57,700 nucleotides of DNA from NCBI GenBank assembly GCA_024225195.1, contig JAAEMV010000711.1, positions 1 to 57,700 of the forward strand. The letters run 5' to 3'. The translations under genes and the position numbers were made by a program. Every line of letters begins with the position of its first letter. Positions within the stretch are counted from its first letter, which is position 1. The notes below the pieces were generated by a model. It searched no databases. It had not been told where the DNA came from and saw nothing but the letters and a program-made list of their open reading frames with translations. Shown here in pieces: positions 17,544 through 25,129 of the stretch. The DNA comes from Planctomycetaceae bacterium. GTDB taxonomy: Bacteria > Planctomycetota > Planctomycetia > Pirellulales > Pirellulaceae.

Positions 17544-17993
17544 ATGCGTACAATTTTGACTTTTATGGCGATGGCGATGCTCGTCGTTGCCGTCGGCTGC
17601 GATAAGGGTGCTACCAAAACAGAGCCTGCGAAAGCGACTGGAGCCGAGGGTAACGGAGCTGCAGAAGTAAAAGCACCTAGCACTGGTGACACCCCTGCAG
17701 CTAAGCCCGCCGACACAGAAGATAAGCCAGCGGCAACTGATGGTGCTGCTAACGATGACGCCTCTGCAACTCAAACCGTTTCCCTTAAGCTTCCAGGCAT
17801 GACCTGAGGTGGCTGTGCTGCGTCCGTGAAAGGCGCTCTAGCTGGTGTTACTGGTGTTAAAGACATTAACTGCGATACTTCAACTCGCTCATGCACATTC
17901 TCAGCACCAAAAGATTTGGACGTTGCTGCAACGCTCAACGAATTGGTAGAAGGTGGGAACAAGCACATCAAAGATTGGTCAAACGCAGAGTAA
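17544..17993 (+). CDS. HMA-domain lipoprotein with in-frame TGA, probable selenoprotein
   Basis: Read conventionally, this frame stops at TGA 17805-17807 after 87 codons, in the middle of a domain. If TGA is decoded as selenocysteine the protein has 149 residues. It begins with a lipoprotein signal (lipobox AVGC, Cys19), then an Ala/Pro/Lys/Glu/Asp-rich linker (about 20-78), then a heavy-metal-associated domain. The canonical metal loop GMTCxxC reads LPGMT-U-GGC, with TGA at residue 88 in place of the first Cys. After it the frame stays open for 61 codons with normal HMA sequence (CAASVKGALAGVTGVKDI), ends at TAA 17991, and meets a strong terminator 25 bases later. A SECIS-like hairpin follows the TGA at the expected distance. 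Ribosome-binding site GGAG lies 9 bases before ATG. The protein would sit lipid-anchored in the periplasm or outer membrane and bind metal or do thiol/selenol redox. The alternative is a pseudogene or base error turning TGT/TGC into TGA. Confidence 0.8.
17805..17842 (+). promoter_or_regulatory. Candidate bacterial SECIS element after in-frame TGA
   Basis: Starting 12 bases after the TGA, GCGTC (17820-17824) pairs with GGCGC (17832-17836) around the seven-base loop CGTGAAA. The stem has four Watson-Crick pairs and one G-U pair. Below it, GCT (17812-17814) can pair with AGC (17840-17842) with a bulged T at 17816. The loop begins 17 bases after the TGA and has G as its second base. From memory, bacterial SECIS models ask for a loop 16-37 bases downstream with G among its first two bases and an upper stem of at least four pairs, so it fits. 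SelB binding is inferred. Confidence 0.6.
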
Positions 17994-18017
17994 GCGTTTT
18001 CCAATTTGGATCAATTG

Positions 18018-18054
18018 AAAGCGTTCGCCATTTGATGGCGAACGCTTTTTTTTT
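18018..18054 (+). terminator. Rho-independent terminator of the HMA lipoprotein gene
   Basis: A perfect 13-bp stem (18018-18030 with 18036-18048, core GCGTTCGCCA/TGGCGAACGC) has a five-base loop and is followed by nine T. It begins 25 bases after the TAA at 17991, not after the TGA at 17805, which supports the longer reading frame. Confidence 0.93.
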
Positions 18055-18279
18055 GAATTCAATTAAAAGGGATGCCCACGCAAATGTTGATTTTTTTAAA
18101 CATCTTCCGTTGCAGTGGTGGGGTACCGGAATCAAATGCAAAAATATTTCTTGTTCCTCGAAGACCTAGTTGGAATGGGGAACGAAATGGGTTTACAATA
18201 AAGCCCGATGGAGATTAGAGAAATTTTTTTCTCAGTGGAGGTAAGAGATTGCTCTGTTGTCTTCTTTCCGACGTTTTCG

Positions 18280-18316
18280 AAAAAGCCCTGTTCGAGATGA
18301 GCGAACAGGGCTTTTT
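18280..18316 (-). terminator. Strong terminator downstream of ftsY (bidirectional)
   Basis: The stem AAAAGCCCTGTTCG/CGAACAGGGCTTTT (14 bp, seven-base loop) ends in T runs on both strands. It serves ftsY on the minus strand, about 60 bases past its stop, and would also stop read-through from the plus-strand gene. Confidence 0.88.
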
Positions 18317-18377
18317 TGTTTGAACGTTGAAGTTGGCAGCAAAGAAATTGGTCTTTGTTTTAAAAGCCTTTGAAAGT

Positions 18378-19367
18378 TTAGATGTCTGTCTCGTCGAAAA
18401 GTGCATCGACGTACTCACCGACGTCGAATGATGCAAAGGCATCGTGCGTTTCTCCGAGTCCGATGAACTTAACTGGGAGTCCAAATTCTTCGCGGATGGG
18501 AATGGCAACACCACCTTTAGCGGTTCCGTCGAGCTTGGCGAGGATGATTCCAGTGCAGCCGGCAGCTTCGGAAAATCCACGCGCCTGGCTGATGGCGTTT
18601 TGTCCTGCGGTCGCATCGAGAACGAGCAGCACTTCGTGGGGTGCGTCGGGGATTACTTTGGCCATCACGCGGCGGATTCGCCCCAGTTCTTCCATGAGGT
18701 TGTTTTGTGTTTGCAAACGACCTGCAGTGTCGACGATGACAACATCCGCAGCATCATTTTTTCCGGCCTCGACCGCTTTGTAGGCGACGCTGGCAGGATC
18801 GCTACCTTGGCGACCGGTTACGATTTCGGCACCCATTCTTCCGGCCCAGATCGTCAACTGTTCGACAGCAGCGGCGCGAAAGGTGTCGCCCGCTCCAAGA
18901 ACAACAGACTTGCCGGACTCGCTGAAGCGATGCGCAAGTTTAGCAATCGAAGTCGTTTTTCCAGCACCATTGACTCCGACTACCATGATCACGGTCGGTC
19001 CGGATTCGGCAAGTTGAATATCGCTCGATTCCTGCTGCATAATTTCGGTGATCGTCTCTTTGGCAGATTCGACGAGGTCAGCCATGAAGAGCTTTCGCCC
19101 CCGAAATTTATTTTGAATACCGTCTCTGATTTTTCCTGCCGGGCCGCCACCCATATCGGTCTTTACGAGGTGGGCAAACAGTTCGTCGAGGAATTCGTCG
19201 TCAACCAATCGCCCCTCTTTGACCAGGTCGCGAATGTCGGTGTTGAGTGCGGTGACGGTTTTTTTTAACGCCGATTTAACGAAGCCAAACATTCCCGTTG
19301 ACTCTTGGGCTTCCTCGGTGTTTGCGGTGTTTTCGTCTTTTTTTCCAAATGGATTCCAGCGTGCCAT
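18378..19367 (-). CDS. ftsY: Signal recognition particle receptor FtsY
   Basis: The 329-residue protein has a short acidic N-terminus (about 1-25), the helical N domain, and the NG GTPase domain with G1 GVNGAGKTTSIAKLA, the DTFRAAA motif, G3 DTAGRLQTQ, and TKLD-equivalent LAKLDGTAKGG. It receives SRP-ribosome complexes at the inner membrane for co-translational insertion. The acidic A domain is short compared with E. coli but normal for many phyla. It follows nusB by 77 bases. Confidence 0.96.
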   Translation of the reverse strand: MARWNPFGKKDENTANTEEAQESTGMFGFVKSALKKTVTALNTDIRDLVKEGRLVDDEFLDELFAHLVKTDMGGGPAGKIRDGIQNKFRGRKLFMADLVESAKETITEIMQQESSDIQLAESGPTVIMVVGVNGAGKTTSIAKLAHRFSESGKSVVLGAGDTFRAAAVEQLTIWAGRMGAEIVTGRQGSDPASVAYKAVEAGKNDAADVVIVDTAGRLQTQNNLMEELGRIRRVMAKVIPDAPHEVLLVLDATAGQNAISQARGFSEAAGCTGIILAKLDGTAKGGVAIPIREEFGLPVKFIGLGETHDAFASFDVGEYVDALFDETDI

Positions 19368-19444
19368 GAGTTTCAGCTTTGTTTTTGGGGCATAAAAAAC
19401 GTCGAAGGAATCGACGCACGATTAGTTTAGGAAGTCTGTGGTCG

Positions 19445-19864
19445 TTAATCAGATTGTGCAGGAGGTTGGTTGTTCATCAGGCGGTCGAGAACTCCATTAA
19501 CGAATTGGGATGAGTTATTGGTCCCGTAGCGTTTTGCCAGTTCGATTGCCTCGTTGACGACTACTCGGTTGGGAGTCTCCGTAAATAAGATTTCGTAGGC
19601 CCCCAAACGCAAGACGTTGCGATCCGTCGCGGCCATTCGGGAGAGTTTCCAGTTTCTCGCAATTTCTTCTAATTGCTGATCAACTGCATCCCGATGTCGA
19701 CGCACTCCAGCCAGTAAATCCTCGGCGAATTGGACCAGGGATCTGTCTTGGTTCAAGCGAGCATTCATAAACCGCAATCGGATATCTTCCGGTTGATCGG
19801 TGTTGAGGTCATCTTGATAGAGGACTTGGAGTACGATTTCTCTGGCTCTGCTGCGTCGGGACAT
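19445..19864 (-). CDS. nusB: Transcription antitermination factor NusB
   Basis: The 139-residue all-helical protein begins with SRRSRAREIVLQVLYQ and carries the NusB C-terminal pattern TPNRVVVNEAIELAKRYG and SQFVNGVLDRL. It acts with NusE (S10) in rRNA antitermination. The order ribH-nusB-ftsY is a well-known bacterial grouping. Confidence 0.95.
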   Translation of the reverse strand: MSRRSRAREIVLQVLYQDDLNTDQPEDIRLRFMNARLNQDRSLVQFAEDLLAGVRRHRDAVDQQLEEIARNWKLSRMAATDRNVLRLGAYEILFTETPNRVVVNEAIELAKRYGTNNSSQFVNGVLDRLMNNQPPAQSD

Positions 19865-20063
19865 AGCTTGGATTGGGAATTTCAGACACGGGTTTTTTTA
19901 AAATGCATCGCGTAATTTGGTTGCATCTTAGAGCAAGACGGAGCAGGAGTGAACGGGTGCGTTCCCCCGGGGGTGACGGCGGTGCTGTGTTGGAAGAATC
20001 TTGGACGGAGCTAAAGTGTCAGCTAAACGCTAAGCAGCCTTTGGTGTCACCCGATGGTGGCGG

Positions 20064-20543
20064 TCAAGCGAGATGGCTAATTTCTTTTTTGAGTAACAGC
20101 ATGTGAATTGCTGCTTCTGCGGTCTCTACGCCTTTATTTCCAACATTTCCTCCGGATCGTTGGATCGCTTGATCCATGGTGTTGCAGGTCAAAAGCCCAA
20201 AAGCGACCGGTTTTTGGTGCTGCAGGCTTAGTTGGCCCAGGCCGTTGCTCACCGTGGTGTTGATGTGCTGGTCATGGGTGGTTTCTCCGCGAATGACGCA
20301 ACCAAAGGTGAGTACGGCATCAAACTGTCCTGATTCGAGTGCAAGTTGAGCACCGCCTGGAATTTCCCAAGCGCCAGGAACCCAGAAGACTTTGATTTGT
20401 TTGGCCGGCACTAAATTGCGGGTCAGCGTTTGCTTGGCACCCTCGAGTAGCTTCCCAGTGATGCTGAGGTGATATTTGGAAACGACGATAGCGAAACGGT
20501 CTTCTGATATTGAGCCGGTAGTTCCCTGGAGTTCTTGAATCAA
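20064..20543 (-). CDS. ribH: 6,7-dimethyl-8-ribityllumazine synthase
   Basis: The 159-residue protein matches RibH: FAIVVSKYH, the substrate loop VPGAWEIPGGAQ, the GCVIRGETTHDQHI segment with its catalytic His, and PVAFGLLTCNTMDQA. It condenses ribulose-derived butanone phosphate with the pyrimidine to give lumazine, the riboflavin precursor. The start appears to be TTG 20543, supported by GAGG six bases upstream. It is followed by nusB after about 200 bases. Confidence 0.95.
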   Translation of the reverse strand: MIQELQGTTGSISEDRFAIVVSKYHLSITGKLLEGAKQTLTRNLVPAKQIKVFWVPGAWEIPGGAQLALESGQFDAVLTFGCVIRGETTHDQHINTTVSNGLGQLSLQHQKPVAFGLLTCNTMDQAIQRSGGNVGNKGVETAEAAIHMLLLKKEISHLA

Positions 20544-20639
20544 GGCTGACCTCGAAGTTGATGGTTGGTGTTATGCTTGTCGCGGAAAAAGTGCAACTCG
20601 GTGATGGCTGGTTGGGCTTCTGGTAGGGCTTCACTACTG

Positions 20640-20696
20640 AGTTTTTGCAAACGCTTGTTCAGTCGAGGTGATCGAGTGATTGTGTTTGCAAAAACT
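20640..20696 (-). repeat. Perfect 13-bp inverted repeat downstream of rho
   Basis: AGTTTTTGCAAAC (20640-20652) and its exact complement (20684-20696) are separated by 31 bases that can fold internally (TCGA/TCGA). It starts 10 bases past the rho stop and lies upstream of ribH. It could be a long-loop terminator for rho, a regulatory element, or a protein binding site. The arms lack a following T run beyond those in the stem. Confidence 0.6.
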
Positions 20697-20705
20697 GGAG
20701 TGGTA

Positions 20706-22202
20706 CTAAAAAGCTCCACTCGATTTGATGCTCATTAGAAATTCAGCATTGGTTTGAGTTTTCTTGAGCCGACTGGTGAGCAAATCCATTGCATCGGGCG
20801 GGTTCATTTCACTTAGCACCCGGCGCACTTTGCAGATGCGGTCGTATTCGTCTTCGTCAAATAATTTCTCTTCCCGCCGAGTTCCACTGGCGTTGATATC
20901 GATTGCAGGCCAAATGCGTTTATCGACCAATGATCGATCGAGGACGATTTCCAGATTCCCTGTCCCTTTAAATTCTTCAAAAATGACTTCGTCCATTTTG
21001 CTGCCGGTATCGATCAGCGCTGTGGCAAGGATGGTCAGTGATCCGCCCTCTTCGATTTTTCTCGCTGAACCAAAAAACGCTTTTGGTTTTTGCATCGCGT
21101 TAGCATCGAGTCCGCCAGAAAGCGTCTTGCCGGATTGCGGGCACTCAGAGTTCCAAGCTCGCCCCAGGCGGGTAATTGAGTCGAGGAAAATAACGACATC
21201 CACGCCGCTCTCAACGAGACGTTTTGCTTTTTCCAATACCATTTCAGTGACCTGAATATGGCGAGAAGCAGGTTCGTCGAAGGTAGAGCTGATCACTTCA
21301 CAGCGATCTCCCTGAACTTCCCGTTCCATGTCAGTGACCTCTTCGGGACGCTCGTCGATCAGCAGCATGATTACATAGGCACTTGGGTAATTGTGGAGGG
21401 TCGCTTGTGCCATTCGCTGCATCAGAATTGTCTTTCCTGCACGCGGTGGACTGACGATTAGCCCCCGTTGCCCAAATCCAATGGGAGCCAGCATATCGAC
21501 AACACGAGTTGACATTTCTTTGGGGTTGTTTTCCATCACCATCCGCGTATCGGGATGGAGAGGAGTGAGGTCATCAAAGTTGGAACGCCGGGCACTGTCC
21601 GCCGGGTTGAGTCCGTTAACAGACTCCACTCGCAGGAGAGCAAAGTATCGCTCATTTTCTTTGGGTGGGCGGATTTGCCCTTTGACGACTGAGCCGTTTC
21701 TGAGATTGAATTTTCTAATTTGGCTCGGGGAAACGTAAATGTCATCGGGGCAATTAAGATAGTGGTACTCGGGACTTCGTAGAAATCCAAAGCCATCTGG
21801 GAGGATTTGCAGCGTCCCCTGGCCGCACATGATGCCTCGTGCTCTGACGCGTTCTTTCAGCATTCGGGTGATTAAATCGCGTTTGCCAAGTTCCTTCGCG
21901 TCGCTGATCCCTTCAGTGAGCGCTTGCTCTGTCAGCTCTTCAACCGACATTTTCTGCAAGTCGGTAACGTTGATGACTTCGCCTTCAAATGCCGACTCGT
22001 CAGGAGTTTCGGTTGCCGGTTTTCGCTCGCGCGAGATAGCTTCAGCAATCGACATCGGCTCCCCGGAAGATTCGATTTCCCTCAATTTAGCCGCGACTTC
22101 TGGATCCAGCGGGTATTGTTTGTTGGATTGGGAACCGTGAGGACGACTCCGAGAACCACGTCCTTGAGGGTCGCGCGGATTGGACTTTCCAGTTTCAGCC
22201 AT
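20706..22202 (-). CDS. rho: Transcription termination factor Rho
   Basis: The 498-residue protein has a 90-residue Arg/Gly/Ser/Glu-rich N-terminal extension, the SAP-like helical segment ([22 protein letters not shown] region), the RNA-binding cold-shock domain ([18 protein letters not shown]) and the RecA-type ATPase. The ATPase shows P-loop PPRAGKTIL, Walker [13 protein letters not shown] and the Q-loop/R-loop segment [13 protein letters not shown]. It loads on C-rich RNA and terminates transcription. The gene follows coaE by 60 bases. Confidence 0.97.
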   Translation of the reverse strand: MAETGKSNPRDPQGRGSRSRPHGSQSNKQYPLDPEVAAKLREIESSGEPMSIAEAISRERKPATETPDESAFEGEVINVTDLQKMSVEELTEQALTEGISDAKELGKRDLITRMLKERVRARGIMCGQGTLQILPDGFGFLRSPEYHYLNCPDDIYVSPSQIRKFNLRNGSVVKGQIRPPKENERYFALLRVESVNGLNPADSARRSNFDDLTPLHPDTRMVMENNPKEMSTRVVDMLAPIGFGQRGLIVSPPRAGKTILMQRMAQATLHNYPSAYVIMLLIDERPEEVTDMEREVQGDRCEVISSTFDEPASRHIQVTEMVLEKAKRLVESGVDVVIFLDSITRLGRAWNSECPQSGKTLSGGLDANAMQKPKAFFGSARKIEEGGSLTILATALIDTGSKMDEVIFEEFKGTGNLEIVLDRSLVDKRIWPAIDINASGTRREEKLFDEDEYDRICKVRRVLSEMNPPDAMDLLTSRLKKTQTNAEFLMSIKSSGAF

Positions 22203-22262
22203 TTTGATTTGCTTTCGGGACTTCAGCTCAGAGGAGAGGAGTATGATTTCTGAAACTGTTGC

Positions 22263-22904
22263 CTAGGGTGTGTTAGTAAAAAGAGAGTCGGGAGAGTGGT
22301 GTTTTTCGGCTAGTGGTAGGTTCCAGGACCGCCATAAATCGCGGGCTTGAAGGTAGGTCGCATTTTTTGAGCCGCCGTTATCGATGATGTTGGTGGCGAG
22401 GTTACGTTTTTCTTCAACAGGAGTTTGGAAAGACTCGCGTTTGGCGAGTTCGTCTGAACTCCAACCGCGAAGTTTCGCGCGGGATTTTCGGGTTGCTAAG
22501 TTTGCATCCACAAAGACAACTTTGTCACACATTTGATCCCATCCCGCTTTGAACATGACTGGGGCGTCAAGCAAAACTGCCGGGGTGCTGGATTGATGTT
22601 GTTTTAAGGCTGAGTGGATACGCTCAGAGATTACAGGATGGGTTATTTTCTCCAGAGTTTTCAAAGCGTTAGGATCGTTAGGGTTAAAAACGATCTTGGC
22701 GAGTTGGGTTCGATTAATCTCATTTTCTTTATCAATAACGGAATTACCAAATTCCAATACGATGGAATTTTTGATCGTTGCTTGTTTCAAAATCTCATGA
22801 CCAATGCGATCTGCATCGATCAGTGTCGCACCGAAGTGCATGAAACAATCAGCAACCAGGCTTTTTCCACTGGCAATCCCACCTGCTAATCCGATGACGA
22901 GCAT
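22263..22904 (-). CDS. coaE: Dephospho-CoA kinase
   Basis: The 213-residue P-loop kinase starts with VIGLAGGIASGKSLVA (Walker A GGIASGKS). It contains LIDADRIGHEIL and the HPVISERI and LLDAPVMFKAGWD segments of CoaE. It phosphorylates dephospho-CoA, the last step of CoA synthesis. It is the first gene of the coaE-rho pair. Confidence 0.95.
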   Translation of the reverse strand: MLVIGLAGGIASGKSLVADCFMHFGATLIDADRIGHEILKQATIKNSIVLEFGNSVIDKENEINRTQLAKIVFNPNDPNALKTLEKITHPVISERIHSALKQHQSSTPAVLLDAPVMFKAGWDQMCDKVVFVDANLATRKSRAKLRGWSSDELAKRESFQTPVEEKRNLATNIIDNGGSKNATYLQARDLWRSWNLPLAEKHHSPDSLFTNTP

Positions 22905-23631
22905 GGTGTGATTCCCCGAATTACATTGTTGCGAATTCTAAAATACGGAAATGAGAGCGTCGCGCTGGTGCTCCGATAATGTTAACCGCGGTGCCAAGTG
23001 TCAAAACTTGACACCGGCACGCCTGTTCGCGATTTGGACTATCGATAGAGTACGCCTGTAACGTCGCCCGTTTAGAGCAATCCAATTAGCCAAACCATCA
23101 ACGCCCTGATTGAATCGCGATTAAACGAAGTCACAGTCGATGATGTTCAAATTAGCCATCCGCTACACGTCCTCTGTGGCACATACACTGAATTGGCCAT
23201 TTACATGCCTCAGTGTTTAACGCCAGTGCCGGCGCCGTCGTCTCAAGACCCTACCAAACTACCTTTTATCGGCCGTTGATTCTAGGATTGTTCGGAATAA
23301 TTTAAATGCTTCACGGAGATTGTTATCCCTAGGTGACTGCGGAGCTCGGTCTCGCAATTTTATTTTCGATGTTTTGCTGCTAGTTGGGTGGGCGTTTGTG
23401 AGTTGATTTTCAGTGCTTACAAAACTCGACGTTTAGATACAAAAGAGGCTTCTCGCGAAAACGTGGTGGGCAAGGTCTGCGATTTGGGTAACAATAGTGG
23501 ATCTCCCGACCTTTTGCCCCACAAACGGGTAGTAGTTTTGCCTCAAGCATTCATATTGTGAACAGAGTTGTTGGCAGAAGGCTAGGGATTGCATCGCTAA
23601 TTCTAATTCCAAAAAACGCACGGTAATTAAG
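22905..23631. other. Long intergenic region, no convincing gene
   Basis: This 727-base stretch lies between coaE (minus) and the next plus-strand gene. It holds an inverted repeat at 22991-23020 (separate entry). A plus-strand frame open at about 23072-23278 lacks a start with a ribosome-binding site and shows no family motif; it may be a decayed gene or chance. A 62-codon minus frame at 23433-23621 is also unconvincing. I found no tRNA-like T-arm. Confidence 0.4.
22991..23020. repeat. Imperfect inverted repeat around TGTCAA/TTGACA
   Basis: GTGCCaaGTGTCAA and TTGACACcGGCAC flank a three-base loop, giving about 12 pairs with a bulge. There is no T run, so it is not a classical terminator. It may be an operator or a dispersed palindromic element. 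Confidence 0.5.
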
Positions 23632-24648
23632 ATGAACCTGATTCCCTTAAAATCAAATGTCCGCCTTGGAGTTGTGCCAACTCACCTTAAGTTTGTAGGT
23701 GGGCTGGTACCCGACGAAAATGGTAAAGTCCCGAGAAACGCGGAGGGCGTGCTTATCGTTGTCGACGATATGAGAAAGTTGACAGAGGCTTCCAGGGTAA
23801 AAATTAGCTGTGTTCAGATTCCTTATTTTCCAGGTTTGGATGAGGAAGACGTTGCGGAGATGGTTCGTGAGTTTCGAGCGTTAGACCTCGAAGTTCAATT
23901 CATTTTGATGGTAGGCGGTGCCGACCCGATGGATCCTGCTGACGAGGATGCCGTAGTGGCGATGTTGGTTGGAGGTTTGAACGCCGCTAAAAAACATGGG
24001 ATTGCGCATGTTTCCTCGACGTCGGTTGAAGCTTGGATGCAAGCCGGCGCGACCGAAAAAGTGGGAGATGAATTTGAAGCTGCTGTGGCTCAAAATGTTA
24101 AGGTTCATACTCGAGCGGCGAGAGAGTTTGGGATTGAGGGAAGTGGTGTGGTCGCATGGCACATCGAATTTCTGCGAGGCGGTGAATTTCAGACGTTCAC
24201 GGACATTGGCCGGATCTGGACCTTTGTACGGCGGACGAATGAAGAGATTGGAGAACCATTTTTCAAGGTGATGGTGGACGCGGCTCATTGTGGTGATTCC
24301 GTTTTATCGATTCCAGAAAATGAAACACTCATTGCTGAGATTGCTGCTGCGGGTGCTTTGGGGATTTTTCATGCTTCGGCCAAGACAACACGGGGTTGTC
24401 TCTCAACCGATGACGGTTGGATCGGCGCGCTGTTAGCGGCCTGTGCCCAAACGGGTTGTCTAGAAATGGCCTTCGTTGAGTTATTTCACCACGAAGACCC
24501 GGCACTTGAACCGCTACGCGAACTCGACTCTGGGCACGGAATTGACACCACGGATGGACGTTCCTACGACGAGGCAGTGCTGGATGGTTTGGTTGATGTG
24601 GGTAGGCGGCTCAATAATCTGGTGGCCCGAGGAATGTTGGAAAACTAG
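23632..24648 (+). CDS. TIM-barrel-like protein (xylose isomerase-like), function unknown
   Basis: I do not recognise a specific family. The 338-residue soluble protein has alternating beta/alpha segments and His/Glu positions at strand ends (VAWHIEF, MVDAAHCGDS, LGIFHASAKTTRG) as in the xylose isomerase/AP endonuclease-2 barrel superfamily. It has no signal peptide. The acidic pattern VDDMRKLTE and LDEEDVAEMVREF are helical. It stands alone on the plus strand with a weak ribosome-binding site. A sugar-phosphate isomerase or aldolase-like role is possible but unproven. Confidence 0.6.
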   Translation: MNLIPLKSNVRLGVVPTHLKFVGGLVPDENGKVPRNAEGVLIVVDDMRKLTEASRVKISCVQIPYFPGLDEEDVAEMVREFRALDLEVQFILMVGGADPMDPADEDAVVAMLVGGLNAAKKHGIAHVSSTSVEAWMQAGATEKVGDEFEAAVAQNVKVHTRAAREFGIEGSGVVAWHIEFLRGGEFQTFTDIGRIWTFVRRTNEEIGEPFFKVMVDAAHCGDSVLSIPENETLIAEIAAAGALGIFHASAKTTRGCLSTDDGWIGALLAACAQTGCLEMAFVELFHHEDPALEPLRELDSGHGIDTTDGRSYDEAVLDGLVDVGRRLNNLVARGMLEN

Positions 24649-25129
24649 CGGGAGAGCGATGAGGGGGCGAGTTTTTTCAAAAAAAATTCAATTTTCCCCC
24701 AAAACCTCGCCCTGCTGAGGGGGAGGTGAATGCTTGCTGACAATTGTCTCTAAGTCGAATTAAGTGACATCATCCACATAAACCGACGGAGTCCTAGCGA
24801 TTCTTAATCGGTAAATGCCTAGAATTTGACACTAATTTTGCTCCCATCTAAGATTGGATGGTAGTTTGGGAAGACTAGTTTCTCTTTTCGTCAAACTTTC
24901 GCTAATCGTCATAGCTTCTTCGGGTGTGACTGTTGTAGCGTTTGTTTGAGTCTAACTAGGGTTGGTGGCTTCATTTACCGATAGACGAAGAGAGACCACA
25001 GTTACGAATCATTGAAAATAGTTTTGATTCACTTGCCGCAGTTTAATTTGTCAATGATTTGCCGAAACTGCATTTACAAAACAATTTTGCCCGGCGATTT
25101 TTTCGTCCGAGGTGCTTAGGAGAACGAGG
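24649..25129 (+). other. Intergenic region with a long leader
   Basis: This stretch of about 480 bases contains no plausible gene. Near its left end, GGGCGAG (24664) can pair with CTCGCCC (24707), a possible weak terminator of the upstream gene. A sigma70-type promoter candidate at 24826-24854 would leave an untranslated leader of about 270 bases before the next gene; I recognise no riboswitch in it. Confidence 0.4.
24826..24854 (+). promoter_or_regulatory. Sigma70-type promoter candidate
   Basis: A perfect -35 TTGACA (24826-24831) and a -10 TAAGAT (24849-24854) are separated by exactly 17 bases. It points at the coiled-coil membrane protein gene starting at 25130. Confidence 0.5.

Larger units (their letters stand above)
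17994..18377. other. Intergenic region between selenoprotein-like gene and ftsY
   Basis: This convergent region holds two strong terminators (separate entries). Between them, a 48-codon plus-strand frame (18072-18218) has no proper ribosome-binding site and no recognisable motif, so I leave it uncalled. Confidence 0.5.

Noticed and set aside
17544-17807. Short lipoprotein ending at TGA 17805
   Set aside because: The stop falls inside the HMA metal loop and the domain continues in frame to a terminator, so the 87-residue reading is probably incomplete.
18072-18218. 48-codon plus-strand frame after the HMA lipoprotein
   Set aside because: It starts after a strong terminator, lacks a spaced ribosome-binding site and shows no motif. 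Could be re-examined if conserved.
20544-20705. Possible FMN riboswitch upstream of ribH
   Set aside because: The conserved FMN aptamer segments are not present; only the inverted repeat after rho is visible.
23072-23278. Open plus-strand frame in the coaE spacer
   Set aside because: No start codon with a ribosome-binding site and no recognisable product; kept only as a note in the spacer entry.
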